Of a stretch of 64,000 nucleotides of DNA, positions 42,098 through 51,706 are shown one piece after another. The notes beneath the pieces are model-generated. The model did no database searches and was not told the DNA's origin. It saw only the letters and a list, made by a program, of their open reading frames with translations. The stretch is taken from assembly GCA_030428705.1 (NCBI GenBank), contig JAUIDI010000007.1, positions 1-64,000 on the forward strand, written 5' to 3'. Within the stretch, counting starts at the first letter, position 1. The number at the start of each line of letters is the position of its first letter. The position numbers were made by a program, and so were the translations under genes. Origin of the DNA: Bacteroidia bacterium (lineage in GTDB: Bacteria; Bacteroidota; Bacteroidia; Flavobacteriales; Flavobacteriaceae).

Positions 42098-45064
42098 TTA
42101 CATGGTCTCACAGGTCATTTGTTGTTTTTTGCTCTGTTTTGGCGTGCGCGTTTTAGCACCTCCTTCTTTTTCCTTGAGCATCATACCGATCAGCTTGTTA
42201 CGTTCTTGCTTAATAGCTTCACGCTGCTGTTCGTCTTTTTCGAGATCAAAGTAGACCGCCCCGTCTATCATGGTCTTTTCGGCCTTGGAGTAGATGGATA
42301 ACGGATGGCCCGACCACAATACCAGATCCGCGTCCTTACCTTCTTTAATGCTACCCACCCGATTGTCGATGTGCAATAGTTTTGCCGGATTTATAGTAAC
42401 CATTTTCCAAGCTTCCAATTCGTCCATGCCGCCATACTTGACGGTTTTTGCCGCTTCTTGGTTCAAACGCCGTGACATTTCCCCGTCATCGCTGTTGATT
42501 GCCACAGTCACTCCCTGGCTGTGCATAATGGCGGCATTGTAGGGTATGGCGTCGTTCACCTCGAACTTATATGCCCACCAATCGCTGAAAGTGGAACCTC
42601 CGACGCCGTGTTCGGCCATTTTGTCGGCCACTTTGTATCCCTCTAAAATATGGGTGAAGGTATTGACCTTAAAATCGAATTTTTCTGCGACTTTCATCAA
42701 CATATTGATTTCGCTCTGCACATATGAATGGCAGCTGATAAACCGTTCTCCATTAAGGATTTCGGCCAAAGTCTCCATCTCTTCATCATAGCGATAGGGT
42801 TTTCCGCTTTTCTTTTTGGCATCATACTCCTTGGCCCTTTGAAAATAGTTAACGAACAATTGCTCGACTCCCATTCGTGTTTGCGGGAAACGTGCAAAAC
42901 TCTGCCAGTTGCTTTGCTTTACATTTTCACCAAGCGCGAATTTTATGAACTTGGGGGAATTGTCGTAAATCATTTCGTCGGCACTTTCGCCCCACTTTAG
43001 TTTTAAAATGGCAGAACGCCCCCCGATCGGATTTGCAGAACCGTGAAGCAATTGAATCGTGGTCACTCCACCGGCAAGGTCATGGTAGATGCCCATATCT
43101 TCGGGATCGACGACATCTTCCATTTTTACTTCGGCCGAAGAGTTGTGCCCGCCTTCGTTGATCGCAAGGGCCGCAATATGACTGTGTTCATCGATGATTC
43201 CAGCGGTTAAATGTTTCCCAGTTGCATCAACGATCTTTGCCCTTCCCGCATTCAAGTTGTTGCCTATTTTGACAATCTTCCCGTCTTTGACCAAGACATC
43301 CGTATTTTCAAGAATACCTGCTTCCTCACTTGTCCATACAGTGGCATTTTTAAAGAGTATATCCTCTGCTTTGGGTTTTGCCTTGTAGCCATAACCGTTC
43401 ATTGGGTAACTGACCTGCACCAGTTCGGGTGTCTTCTTTTCTTCGTCGTCTTTCTTCTCTTTTTCCGAAAAATCACTCATTTTTTTAGCGGTAAAAGTCG
43501 ATTCGCTACCATTGGGCAAGACCAGTTTACCGTTGAGGTCTTCTGAGTCCATTTCAGCAAGCGCAGTCAAGCGGTAGTTTTTTTCACCTTCGTCCGTGGC
43601 AAAAGAAAGGTTCAGCCAATTGTCTTTGAAGCTCAATTTAGAACCAAGCTTCACGGTATCTTGTTTTACCTCGACCTTGGGCTTATTGATTTCACCGGTT
43701 ATGGATATCTTATAAGTAGTACCCGCCAGCGAAAGATCGTATTCTCCTCGTATATCCTTTGCATCCATCGAAGTGATGTTGTTTTTTGTTCCTTGGACCC
43801 AATTTTCATAGAGTGTAGTACCCTTGTCAAAAATATTTCCCGAGGTAATCAAAAAGCTCGCGTAGGCACCTGTACGCAGCGATCCGATTTTGTCCGATTT
43901 GCCCAAAATCTGTGCGGGAATAGTAGTCAAGGCTTCCAAGGCTTTGGTCTCCGAAAGTCCATATTCGATTGCTTTTTGCACTTTTTCCTTGAGATTTGAA
44001 GGCGATTTTAAATCATGCAGGGTGAAGGAGAATGCTACGCCATTATCTGCCAATACCTTCGGATTGGTCGGTGCGAGGTTCCAATGGCGCATGTCTTTCA
44101 ATGAAACGTATTCGGCATGATACGGATTTGAAACGTCAAACGCATCAGGAAAATTCAAGGGAAGTATTAGCTTGGCATTTGTTTTTTTTATGTCTTCCAC
44201 ATTTTGGTATTCGTCGCCACCCCCTAAAATCGCGTATTGAATGCCGAATGCATCACCGATCTTATCGGCGCGAACAACATTGCCCTTGTCTTTGGCCTCG
44301 AAAATCTGCACGAGCGATTTATTATTGTTCAAGGCTTCAAGAGACCGATCTTTGGTATCGATGTTTCCTTTCGCATACCAATCCGCGTCATAGTACATTT
44401 GGCGCAAAAGTGCCATGGCTCCCATCAATGACCCGGGATAGGATTGTCTTTTCGCCACACTTTTTGAAAACGATAGATATTGGCCCGATTTATCATCGAT
44501 TATGCGATCCCCATCATTTCCTTCTTCGTTCAAGGTAACCAATACTCCAGTTCCGCGGACGATTCCATCCTGGATATGGGAGTTCACCACACCGAACCCG
44601 GCTTCGCGCAATTCCTTGGCCTTTTTACCATCATATTTGAATTTTGTAATAGCATTATTTTCGGGCATTACGTGATCGTTCCAATAAAAGCCTTCACGTT
44701 CGGGTTCGTACTGGGGTGAACGTCCGCTTCCCGGAGCCCGCTTTGGTTTTTCTACCCCAAAATCCGAATAGATGTCGATAAAGGAGGGATAGATGTGTTT
44801 TCCTTTCAAATCGATTGTGACCGTATTTTTTGGAAGAGATACCGTTTTGGCCACTTGTACAACCTTGCCATTTAGGATCAGTAGGGTACCGTTATCGATA
44901 ATTTGGGTTGGAGTGACATAAATTTTCGCATTGGTGAATGCCGTGTAGTTGTTGTTTTTTGATTTGACGCCGTCGTTTTTCGGAAAGTAATCTTGGGCAA
45001 ACAAAGAACATCCGCACCAAAAAATGGTGAGGAAGAGTAGTCTCATTTTCATAAGGTTTTGCAT
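42098..45064 (-). CDS. Duplicated amidohydrolase-like secreted protein (active second half)
   Basis: 988 residues with a signal peptide ending SLFAQ; Met5 or Met7 may be the true start. The first half (about 25-430) has an amidohydrolase layout with YPSFIDIYSDFG, where the HxH is missing. A beta-rich linker follows (about 430-560). The second half has IIDEHSHI (the HxH), ISCHSYVQ, THILEGYKV and NSDDGEMSRR, giving a complete-looking metal site, and ends in DADLVLWSGHP. So one active and one decayed unit are joined. It is the first gene of the set with the 430-residue protein and the S9 peptidase. Confidence 0.88.
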   Translation of the reverse strand: MQNLMKMRLLFLTIFWCGCSLFAQDYFPKNDGVKSKNNNYTAFTNAKIYVTPTQIIDNGTLLILNGKVVQVAKTVSLPKNTVTIDLKGKHIYPSFIDIYSDFGVEKPKRAPGSGRSPQYEPEREGFYWNDHVMPENNAITKFKYDGKKAKELREAGFGVVNSHIQDGIVRGTGVLVTLNEEGNDGDRIIDDKSGQYLSFSKSVAKRQSYPGSLMGAMALLRQMYYDADWYAKGNIDTKDRSLEALNNNKSLVQIFEAKDKGNVVRADKIGDAFGIQYAILGGGDEYQNVEDIKKTNAKLILPLNFPDAFDVSNPYHAEYVSLKDMRHWNLAPTNPKVLADNGVAFSFTLHDLKSPSNLKEKVQKAIEYGLSETKALEALTTIPAQILGKSDKIGSLRTGAYASFLITSGNIFDKGTTLYENWVQGTKNNITSMDAKDIRGEYDLSLAGTTYKISITGEINKPKVEVKQDTVKLGSKLSFKDNWLNLSFATDEGEKNYRLTALAEMDSEDLNGKLVLPNGSESTFTAKKMSDFSEKEKKDDEEKKTPELVQVSYPMNGYGYKAKPKAEDILFKNATVWTSEEAGILENTDVLVKDGKIVKIGNNLNAGRAKIVDATGKHLTAGIIDEHSHIAALAINEGGHNSSAEVKMEDVVDPEDMGIYHDLAGGVTTIQLLHGSANPIGGRSAILKLKWGESADEMIYDNSPKFIKFALGENVKQSNWQSFARFPQTRMGVEQLFVNYFQRAKEYDAKKKSGKPYRYDEEMETLAEILNGERFISCHSYVQSEINMLMKVAEKFDFKVNTFTHILEGYKVADKMAEHGVGGSTFSDWWAYKFEVNDAIPYNAAIMHSQGVTVAINSDDGEMSRRLNQEAAKTVKYGGMDELEAWKMVTINPAKLLHIDNRVGSIKEGKDADLVLWSGHPLSIYSKAEKTMIDGAVYFDLEKDEQQREAIKQERNKLIGMMLKEKEGGAKTRTPKQSKKQQMTCETM

Positions 45065-45173
45065 TAGTTAATTAGCCATTCTAAAAATAAGGCAAGTACG
45101 TCGAAAATAGGTTGTGTTTTCTATTTTTTTACACTAAAAATAATTTTCTAATCTGTGAATTGCATTCTAAGCT

Positions 45174-46241
45174 CTAAAGTGGTTTTTTCTTGTAGTAGTT
45201 GACAAATAATGAAACCACATAGTTGTAGCTCATTATACCACCGGCCTGATTGTTTGCTTTGAGAAAAGTATTATATACAGATTTGAAAACAGGTTCGAGG
45301 GGATTTTCATAGGATGCCCAGAAGTCGTTAACTTCTTTAAAATTGTTTTGGGTTCCGACATTGAGTTGGGTATACAATTCGTTGAAAAGTTTGTCGTCGA
45401 TACGTTGAACTTCGCCAAGGCAATAGGCGAGTGCATATGCATAGGCCACATACTTAAAATAAATATCGTCGTTGTTCACGGTAACCAGATAGCCGATAAA
45501 ATTGGTTTCGTTCTCGGCGGAATACCCTAGTTGATGTCCGACTTCATGCCCTGCGACCACTGGAAACCTGAACGGAAGCAATTTGGCATTGACCTGTGCC
45601 TCGGCAGTAAAAGGATTTAAATAACCACCATAGCCCATATACGTCAAGGGGAGGCTGAAAATCGATTTTTTTAGACTGGGCCGGGAATAATCTAAAAAGG
45701 GAATCTGTTCGCCCAAAGTTTCATAACCTTCGAAAGTCTTCTGAAAAATCTCTTTTTTCGAATAAGGTACTTTTACAGCTTGACTGCTATCGGAAGTTAT
45801 TTGAAATTGAATTTCGTTCGTTTTAACTACCAACTGCTCCGTGAATGAAACCAGATCTTCCTTCGTATAGGTCAAGTCAAGATCGAATTTTTGGGAAATC
45901 GGCTGTCGATAGTAGTTCATTCCCCACAGAATATGGAAGGTAAAATAGGCTACAGATAGCACCATGCCTATATTGATGAGAAAAGCTATAGGTCTTTTTC
46001 GAATGGACCTCCTTCTGACTACGACATAGCGAATCGCCAATAATGCCAATAAAAAATAAATGATGTCACCGAACGAGAAGGGAATCCACCCGAAAAGCGA
46101 CCTGAAAAATTTCGAAATGATGGGATATAGTCCATTACTATAATACTTTTCTATAAAATCCGGATGACTGCCCATCCATTTGACGAGAAGTATTTGGGGA
46201 ACTATGGAAAGGGCGATGGCAATTCTTAACCTATTCTTCAT
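45174..46241 (-). CDS. DUF3810 membrane protein with a zinc-peptidase-like motif
   Basis: 355 residues. Three membrane segments in the first 125 residues (starts about 7, 53 and 87) are followed by a large soluble domain containing VVAGHEVGHQLGYSAENETNFIGYL, an HExxH with a following Glu, typical of DUF3810 and of gluzincin-like metallopeptidases. Other conserved parts are YLNPFTAEAQVN and YVVSLFVNYY at the end. The substrate is unknown. It diverges from pepD, leaving 55 bp for both promoters. Confidence 0.87.
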   Translation of the reverse strand: MKNRLRIAIALSIVPQILLVKWMGSHPDFIEKYYSNGLYPIISKFFRSLFGWIPFSFGDIIYFLLALLAIRYVVVRRRSIRKRPIAFLINIGMVLSVAYFTFHILWGMNYYRQPISQKFDLDLTYTKEDLVSFTEQLVVKTNEIQFQITSDSSQAVKVPYSKKEIFQKTFEGYETLGEQIPFLDYSRPSLKKSIFSLPLTYMGYGGYLNPFTAEAQVNAKLLPFRFPVVAGHEVGHQLGYSAENETNFIGYLVTVNNDDIYFKYVAYAYALAYCLGEVQRIDDKLFNELYTQLNVGTQNNFKEVNDFWASYENPLEPVFKSVYNTFLKANNQAGGIMSYNYVVSLFVNYYKKKPL

Positions 46242-46275
46242 TCGTTCAAAAATAGCGTTTTACTTTTTCTATCCT

Positions 46276-46283
46276 TACTTTTG
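46276..46283 (+). promoter_or_regulatory. Candidate -7 box for pepD
   Basis: TACTTTTG fits TAnnTTTG and lies 13 bp before the first pepD ATG. The upstream -33 element is not clear; the gap is shared with the divergent DUF3810 gene. Confidence 0.4.
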
Positions 46284-46296
46284 AATTCCTAAAAAA

Positions 46297-47763
46297 ATGA
46301 TAATGGACAAAGTTATTGGGCAATTGGAACCAAGGGCCGTCTGGAAGAATTTTGCCGACCTGAACAAGGTGCCAAGGCCTTCGAAGAAAGAGGAAAGGGT
46401 CATAGAATTTATGAGGGATTTTGGTAAATCTTTAGACCTCGAAACCTATATTGACGAGGTCGGTAATGTCATTATCCGTAAGCCTGCTACCGCTGGCATG
46501 AAAAATCGAAAAACTACGGTTTTGCAATCACATCTCGATATGGTACACCAAAAGAATGCCGATACCGATTTTGATTTCGAGACCCAAGGTATTCAAATGT
46601 ATATTGATGGGGATTGGGTCAAGGCAAAAGGTACTACCTTGGGGGCCGATAACGGCTTGGGGGTAGCGGCGATCATGGCCTTGTTGGAAAGTACCGATAT
46701 ACCCCATCCGGCAATCGAGGCTTTGTTCACCATTGATGAGGAAACGGGAATGACCGGGGCGATGGGATTGAGAGGTGGTGTTTTGAAAGGTCAAATATTG
46801 CTCAATCTCGACACAGAGGAAGATGATGAGGTCGACATCGGTTGTGCCGGGGGGCTGGATATTACGGCTGTTAAACCGTACAATGAAAAACCCGTTCCGA
46901 GAGCGGTAATGGCGTATAGGATCTATGTCAAGGGCTTGCACGGAGGTCATAGCGGTATCGATATTCACCGTGGTTTCGGAAATGCCAATAAAATCATGAA
47001 CCGTTTACTCTATCTCGCTTCGAACGAATTCAATGTTCGGATTGCCGAGGTTGACGGTGGGGGACTTCGCAATGCCATTCCCCGTGAAAGTGTTGCGCAT
47101 ATCGTTGTGGACAAGTCACACACCCTTGAATTTGAAGAACAACTGAGTATTTGGGCTAATGTTATTAAGGAGGAATTGTCGGTAACGGAACCCGATCTGG
47201 AAATTCGATTGAAGAAAGCGCCCATGCCGAAAAAAGTTATTGGACTGGGCGCACAGGAAAAATTTTTAAAATCGCTTTATGCCGCCCACAATGGAGTATA
47301 TGCAATGAGTGCTTCGATTCCTGATTTGGTGGAAACATCGAACAACATAGCACGGGTCTTGGTCAAGGATGGAACTATAACGGTTGGATGTCTAACGCGT
47401 TCTTCGGTAGATTCCGCGAAATTCGATTTGGCTCACGCGCTACGTTCGGTTTTTGAACTTGCAGGTATGGAAGTTACGTTTTCAGGAAATTACCCCGGTT
47501 GGAACCCTAATCCGAATTCTGCCATATTGGAAGTCTTAAAAGCAAAGTATGAAAGTCTTTTTCATGAATTACCTAAGGTGGTGGCCTGTCATGCAGGTTT
47601 GGAATGCGGGATTTTGGGACAAAACTATCCTGAAATGGACATGATTAGCTTTGGCCCTACCATCGAAGGGGCGCATTCGCCTGATGAACGCGTAAGTATT
47701 TCATCGGTACAAAAATTCTGGAAATTTCTTTTAGCTATTCTCGAAAATATTCCCAAAAAATAA
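46297..47763 (+). CDS. pepD: Aminoacyl-histidine dipeptidase (M20 family)
   Basis: 488 residues, normal length. It cleaves Xaa-His and similar dipeptides in the cytoplasm with two zinc ions. Seen: VLQSHLDMVHQK and GADNGLGVAA (metal ligands), the catalytic Glu in IDEETGMTGA, LDTEEDD, the dimer-domain GLHGGHSGIDI, and a late HAGLECGIL. Two in-frame Met codons (residues 1 and 3) leave the start slightly open. Confidence 0.94.
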   Translation: MIMDKVIGQLEPRAVWKNFADLNKVPRPSKKEERVIEFMRDFGKSLDLETYIDEVGNVIIRKPATAGMKNRKTTVLQSHLDMVHQKNADTDFDFETQGIQMYIDGDWVKAKGTTLGADNGLGVAAIMALLESTDIPHPAIEALFTIDEETGMTGAMGLRGGVLKGQILLNLDTEEDDEVDIGCAGGLDITAVKPYNEKPVPRAVMAYRIYVKGLHGGHSGIDIHRGFGNANKIMNRLLYLASNEFNVRIAEVDGGGLRNAIPRESVAHIVVDKSHTLEFEEQLSIWANVIKEELSVTEPDLEIRLKKAPMPKKVIGLGAQEKFLKSLYAAHNGVYAMSASIPDLVETSNNIARVLVKDGTITVGCLTRSSVDSAKFDLAHALRSVFELAGMEVTFSGNYPGWNPNPNSAILEVLKAKYESLFHELPKVVACHAGLECGILGQNYPEMDMISFGPTIEGAHSPDERVSISSVQKFWKFLLAILENIPKK

Positions 47764-47808
47764 AGAGGCCGAATCCTTGGTTTGTCAACAGGGTTCGGCC
47801 TCTTTATT
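47759..47808. terminator. Strong bidirectional terminator between pepD and the PPIase gene
   Basis: A perfect 15-bp inverted repeat (47759-47773 and 47794-47808) with a 20-base loop; the arms end in A/T runs that suit both strands. The pepD stop codon lies inside the left arm. It separates two convergent genes. Confidence 0.85.
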
Positions 47809-47821
47809 AAAATGTCTTTGA

Positions 47822-48979
47822 TTATTGTGCGATACCGACTATCTCAAGATCAAAAATAGTATCCGAGTTTGGGGGTATGGGCCCTGCACCTTGTGCGCCC
47901 CAACCCAAATGCGGCGGCAAGAACAACCGGAATTTGTCACCGATTTTCATGGTCAACAGGGCTTCCTTGAATCCGGCCACCAATCTGGAATCTGGGGAAT
48001 AATCCATAACCGAGGCTTCATAGGCGCCTTGCATTTTTCTTTGTGCATCAAACTTTCCGAATTTTTGAGCAACTTCTTCGTAGTTACTGTCGAACAAAGT
48101 GCCATCGGGTAAATATCCTGCATAGAACACGTTTACTTTTTGTCCGATTTTTGGTTTTTCACCATCTCCCTCGGTGATTTTAAGAATTTTGAGACCAGAG
48201 GGTAGTTCTTCGGCCTTTTCCTTATCCGAGTTCAATTCGGCAACAAATTCAGCCTTTACTTTTTCCTCTGCGGCGATACGCGCCTCTTCTTCCGCAAAAT
48301 AGTCGGTCATAACCTGAATGGCATCAAACTTTTTGGCCGATTTTCCGTTTCGAATAATGGATACAGTTTCCATGGTAATGGGTTCGATAGGTTTGTTTCT
48401 GTCGCCCACTTTTACATTAGCAATGGAATCCACTACGGCCAGTCCCTCGACTACTTCACCAAATACGGTATGGCAACCGACTTGAGGATTTTCACAGGGT
48501 CTAGGAAAACCGTTCTCGTCATATCCGTCTAACCAAGGTGTCGCTTTATGGGTAATAAAAAATTGGCTTCCGTTGGTAGCTAGACCACCTGAGTTGGCCA
48601 TTGACAAAATTCCCATTTTGCTATGCTTCAGCGAATCGACAAGCTCGCTTTTGAACTTATAGCCAGGGCCACCCATACCAGTGCCCATAGGATCGCCGCC
48701 CTGTATCATGAAGTCTTTCATGATCCTATGAAAGGTAAGACCGTCATAGAATTTTTTACCCTTGTATTCATCATTTACAAAGGGACTCGTGCCTTCTGCT
48801 AGGGATACAAAATTGGCTACCGTGACCGGCGTCTTATCATGTTCCAATCGCACGATGATTTCCCCTTTGTTCGTTTTTATATCGGCGAACAAGCCATCGC
48901 CAAGATCGGCATGCTGACTTGATTTGCAGGCCGACAATGTCAAGGTCATGATCGTAAATAGTATATACACTTTCCTCAT
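47822..48979 (-). CDS. Cyclophilin-FKBP fusion peptidyl-prolyl isomerase, lipoprotein
   Basis: 385 residues. The lipoprotein leader ends at Cys18 (LSAC). Residues about 30-205 are a cyclophilin (GEIIVRLEHDKTPVTVANF, FHRIMKDFMIQGGDP, GSQFFITHKATPWLDG, HTVFGEVVEG). After a charged helical linker, residues about 275-385 are an FKBP domain (VNVFYAGYLPDGTLFDSN, LPPHLGWGAQGAGPIPPNSDTIFDLEIVGI). Both parts look active. Predicted to help fold envelope proteins. The next gene upstream is another FKBP-type isomerase, 29 bp away. Confidence 0.93.
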   Translation of the reverse strand: MRKVYILFTIMTLTLSACKSSQHADLGDGLFADIKTNKGEIIVRLEHDKTPVTVANFVSLAEGTSPFVNDEYKGKKFYDGLTFHRIMKDFMIQGGDPMGTGMGGPGYKFKSELVDSLKHSKMGILSMANSGGLATNGSQFFITHKATPWLDGYDENGFPRPCENPQVGCHTVFGEVVEGLAVVDSIANVKVGDRNKPIEPITMETVSIIRNGKSAKKFDAIQVMTDYFAEEEARIAAEEKVKAEFVAELNSDKEKAEELPSGLKILKITEGDGEKPKIGQKVNVFYAGYLPDGTLFDSNYEEVAQKFGKFDAQRKMQGAYEASVMDYSPDSRLVAGFKEALLTMKIGDKFRLFLPPHLGWGAQGAGPIPPNSDTIFDLEIVGIAQ

Positions 48980-49008
48980 TATCTTAGAATTTAATTTTGA
49001 ATGTTTTC

Positions 49009-49545
49009 TTATTGTTTTTCGATTTTTAGAATGGTAATTGTGGACCTTATGGGTACATTTACGTCAATTCGGTCACCATCGCCCTGATAGCCAAAAGCCA
49101 AAGAAGATGGATATAAAAAAGTGGCCGTTTCACCTTCTTTCAATATTTTGACACTATGGCGTAGTCCTTGAAAAAGTTCTTGTTTGTCCACTTTATATTT
49201 TATGATGCCGATTTCTTCGTGCGAATAGATCGTATCGTTGTTGAACCCCATAATATTATAGGTCATCGTTACCAAATCGTCCGGTTGGGGGGTATAGTCC
49301 GAACTTTCATTGGTTTTTTGGTAAAAATACCATGACCCGCTTGCGCTAGGCTCGTATAGGTGCAACGAATCTTTGGCGATATAACCTTGTATCATTTGTT
49401 CTTCGGCCGCCAATAATTTTTTGTTTCGTTCGATATCACCACCAAAATAGGTGCTCGATTTTACCTTGACCGGTCTTCGCGGTTCGGGGCCTCCGCAATT
49501 TACGACCAGACTAAAGATCAACAACGCTTTTAAAAATTGTCTCAT
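49009..49545 (-). CDS. gldI: Gliding motility-associated peptidyl-prolyl isomerase
   Basis: 178 residues. The lipoprotein leader ends at Cys17 (VVNC). The C-terminal 110 residues are an FKBP domain (TIYSHEEIGIIKY, LRHSVKILKEGETATFLYPSSLAFGYQGD). GldI is a lipoprotein needed for gliding in some flavobacteria. The length and the leader fit the family, and the position next to another envelope isomerase supports a role in folding. The start overlaps the nrnA stop by 4 bp. Confidence 0.85.
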   Translation of the reverse strand: MRQFLKALLIFSLVVNCGGPEPRRPVKVKSSTYFGGDIERNKKLLAAEEQMIQGYIAKDSLHLYEPSASGSWYFYQKTNESSDYTPQPDDLVTMTYNIMGFNNDTIYSHEEIGIIKYKVDKQELFQGLRHSVKILKEGETATFLYPSSLAFGYQGDGDRIDVNVPIRSTITILKIEKQ

Positions 49546-50558
49546 GATGCCCGCAATTCTTTGTAGGTTTTTAGTAAGGATTCGAATTTTTGGGTTGTTT
49601 CCGCCAATGGTAGTTCGCTTTTCCCGCCGGCGGCATTGTCGTGCCCACCCCCTTCGAAATGCTCCCTCGCAAAATTATTTACAGAGAAATCCCCGACTGA
49701 ACGCAATGATATTTTAATGATGCCTTCTTCTTTGTTCTCGATAAAAATCGCCGCGAAGATAATACCTTCCAAAGTAAGGCCATAGTTCACGAAGCCTTCT
49801 GTATCCCCTTTTTGAAATTCATGGGTATCCAATTCTTCTTGACTCAGTGTGATGTAAGCCGTTCTATGGTCGTTAAGAATGACCATATTTTTAAGGGCAC
49901 AGCCCAATAAATGCAGTCTCCCTGGAGAATTCGTATCATAAACGTTATGGTGCACTTCGGTATTATTTGCACCCTTATCGATTAAGTCGGCAACGACCCG
50001 ATGCGTTCTACTGGTCGTGGATGCAAATTTAAAAGAACCGGTATCGGTCATTATTCCGGTATACAGACAATTGGCAATTTCGGAAGTAATCTTTTTGTCG
50101 GCTTCAAGGTATTCCAAAAAATTATAGACCATTTCGCAGGTAGAACTCATATGAACATCGGAGTAGGTTACCTTGGCATAGTCATCCGGGGCCTGATGGT
50201 GGTCGATCATAATAAATGTAGCATCTGAATGCTCCAAAAAAGACTGCATTTGGCCAATTCGTCCCAAATGATTGAAGTCTAGCGTAAAGATTAAGGTAGC
50301 ATTTTCGATTTTATCCCTTGCCTGCGCGTTTTCCTTTTCGAAATTCAGGATTTCATTATTGCCGGGCATCCACTTAAGGAACTTGGGATAGTCGTTCGGG
50401 GAAATGACCGTGGCATCTTGACCCATGTCGTTAAGAAAATGCCATAGTGCCAAAGTGGAACCGATGGCATCGCCATCAGGGTTTTTATGGGGAACAATTA
50501 CAATTTTTTGCGGTACCGACAAGAGTTTCTTGACGGTTTGAATATCCTCAAAATTCAT
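49542..50558 (-). CDS. nrnA: DHH-family nanoRNase / pAp phosphatase
   Basis: 338 residues, cytoplasmic. It degrades short oligoribonucleotides and 3'-phosphoadenosine 5'-phosphate. Seen: VPHKNPDGDAIGS, TLDFNHLGRIG, the DHH motif in MIDHHQAPDD, TGIMTDTGSFKF, and the DHHA1 ending GGGHDNAAGGKSE. Overlaps gldI by 4 bp, so the two are coupled. The length matches NrnA. Confidence 0.93.
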   Translation of the reverse strand: MNFEDIQTVKKLLSVPQKIVIVPHKNPDGDAIGSTLALWHFLNDMGQDATVISPNDYPKFLKWMPGNNEILNFEKENAQARDKIENATLIFTLDFNHLGRIGQMQSFLEHSDATFIMIDHHQAPDDYAKVTYSDVHMSSTCEMVYNFLEYLEADKKITSEIANCLYTGIMTDTGSFKFASTTSRTHRVVADLIDKGANNTEVHHNVYDTNSPGRLHLLGCALKNMVILNDHRTAYITLSQEELDTHEFQKGDTEGFVNYGLTLEGIIFAAIFIENKEEGIIKISLRSVGDFSVNNFAREHFEGGGHDNAAGGKSELPLAETTQKFESLLKTYKELRAS

Positions 50559-50593
50559 GCGGGCAAAGATACGATTTAAAAAACTTTAAAGCC

Positions 50594-50601
50594 TATTTTT
50601 G
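50594..50601 (+). promoter_or_regulatory. Candidate -7 box for the PhoD-like gene
   Basis: TATTTTTG fits TAnnTTTG, about 20 bp before the ATG at 50621. It lies in the 62-bp gap between two divergent genes. No clear -33 TTTG is seen. Confidence 0.45.
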
Positions 50602-50620
50602 TCAAAGCCGATTTAACCAT

Positions 50621-51658
50621 ATGATGAAGAGAATAATCCTCATATTAGTACTTTCCTTTATAGTGCTCGCGTGCAAATCGCACAGTAATGTTGGGGCGGG
50701 AGCGAATGAAACCAACAACGACAATTTTACCATTGCCTTCGGTTCTTGCAATAAAACCGAAATCGAAAATCCCTTATGGGACGATATTTTGGCTGCCAAT
50801 CCCGATTTATGGATTTGGGGCGGGGACAACATTTATGCGGATACCGAAGATATGCAGGCATTGCGAAAGATGTATGTCGATCAAGACAATGTTCCCGGAT
50901 ATGCTGCTTTGTGCGCAAAAATCCCGATAATCGGTACATGGGACGACCATGACTATGGATTGAACGATGGGGGCGTTGAGTTCAGTGCAAAAGATGAAAG
51001 CCAACAAGAATTCCTTGATTTCATGGACGTGCCACAAAAGAGCCCAAGAAGATCTCGGAAAGGAGTATATGCCGTGCATGATTATAAAACCAAAAAAGGA
51101 ACGATAAAGGTATTGGTTTTGGATACCCGCTATTTTAGAACGGCCCTGACTCCCGACAATGAAACGAAAAAACGTACCAAACCTAATGTTTATGGTGAAG
51201 GAACGGTACTTGGTGAAGAACAATGGCAGTGGCTTAAAGACCAATTGACCAGCTCGAAAGCCGATTTTAACATTATTGTCAGTAGCATTCAGGTATTGTC
51301 GAACGAGCATGGCTTCGAGTGTTGGGGTAATTTTCCCCATGAAGTCGATAGGCTTGAGCGAATGATAGCCGACTCGCGGGCAAAAGGGGTCTTTATTCTT
51401 TCCGGAGACCGTCATATTTCAGAATTTTCCAAGACCAATGTAAAAAGTTTGCCATACCCGCTCATCGATTTTACGAGTAGTGGATTAACGCACGCCTATA
51501 AAGACTTTAGTGGGGAACCGAATCCGTTTCGTGTAGGGGAGGTGGTCTTTACCGAGAGCTTTGGACTGTTGCATTTTGATTTTGAATCGAAGGAAGTACA
51601 GTTTCAAATTGTTGGTGATAACGGGAAAATCTTGCAGCACATCCAACAATCGTATTAA
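50621..51658 (+). CDS. PhoD-like metallophosphatase lipoprotein
   Basis: 345 residues. The lipoprotein leader ends at Cys18 (VLAC). The PhoD-type core shows FGSCNKTE, WIWGGDNIYADTED, GTWDDHDYGLNDGG, VLDTRYFR and FILSGDRHISEF, with all the metal-binding Asp, Asn and His positions in place. It acts on phosphoesters at the membrane outside the cytoplasm; the exact substrate is not known. It is directly upstream of ndk but separated by a clear promoter. Confidence 0.9.
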   Translation: MMKRIILILVLSFIVLACKSHSNVGAGANETNNDNFTIAFGSCNKTEIENPLWDDILAANPDLWIWGGDNIYADTEDMQALRKMYVDQDNVPGYAALCAKIPIIGTWDDHDYGLNDGGVEFSAKDESQQEFLDFMDVPQKSPRRSRKGVYAVHDYKTKKGTIKVLVLDTRYFRTALTPDNETKKRTKPNVYGEGTVLGEEQWQWLKDQLTSSKADFNIIVSSIQVLSNEHGFECWGNFPHEVDRLERMIADSRAKGVFILSGDRHISEFSKTNVKSLPYPLIDFTSSGLTHAYKDFSGEPNPFRVGEVVFTESFGLLHFDFESKEVQFQIVGDNGKILQHIQQSY

Positions 51659-51661
51659 TTC

Positions 51662-51691
51662 TTGCCGATTATGGAATAAACCGTACTTTTG
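51662..51691 (+). promoter_or_regulatory. ndk promoter (Bacteroidota type)
   Basis: TTG (51662-51664), 19 bp, then TACTTTTG (51684-51691) fit the Bacteroidota sigma-factor consensus TTTG-N19-TAnnTTTG. The ATG follows 15 bp later. This is the clearest complete promoter seen in the window, and it shows that a TTG codon at 51689 cannot be the start. Confidence 0.65.
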
Positions 51692-51706
51692 CGCAAAATT
51701 TTTAAC

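Noticed and set aside
51689-51706. TTG start giving a longer Ndk
   Set aside because: The TTG is part of the -7 promoter box; Ndk normally starts at the R-T-F-T-M-I-K segment, which fits ATG 51707.
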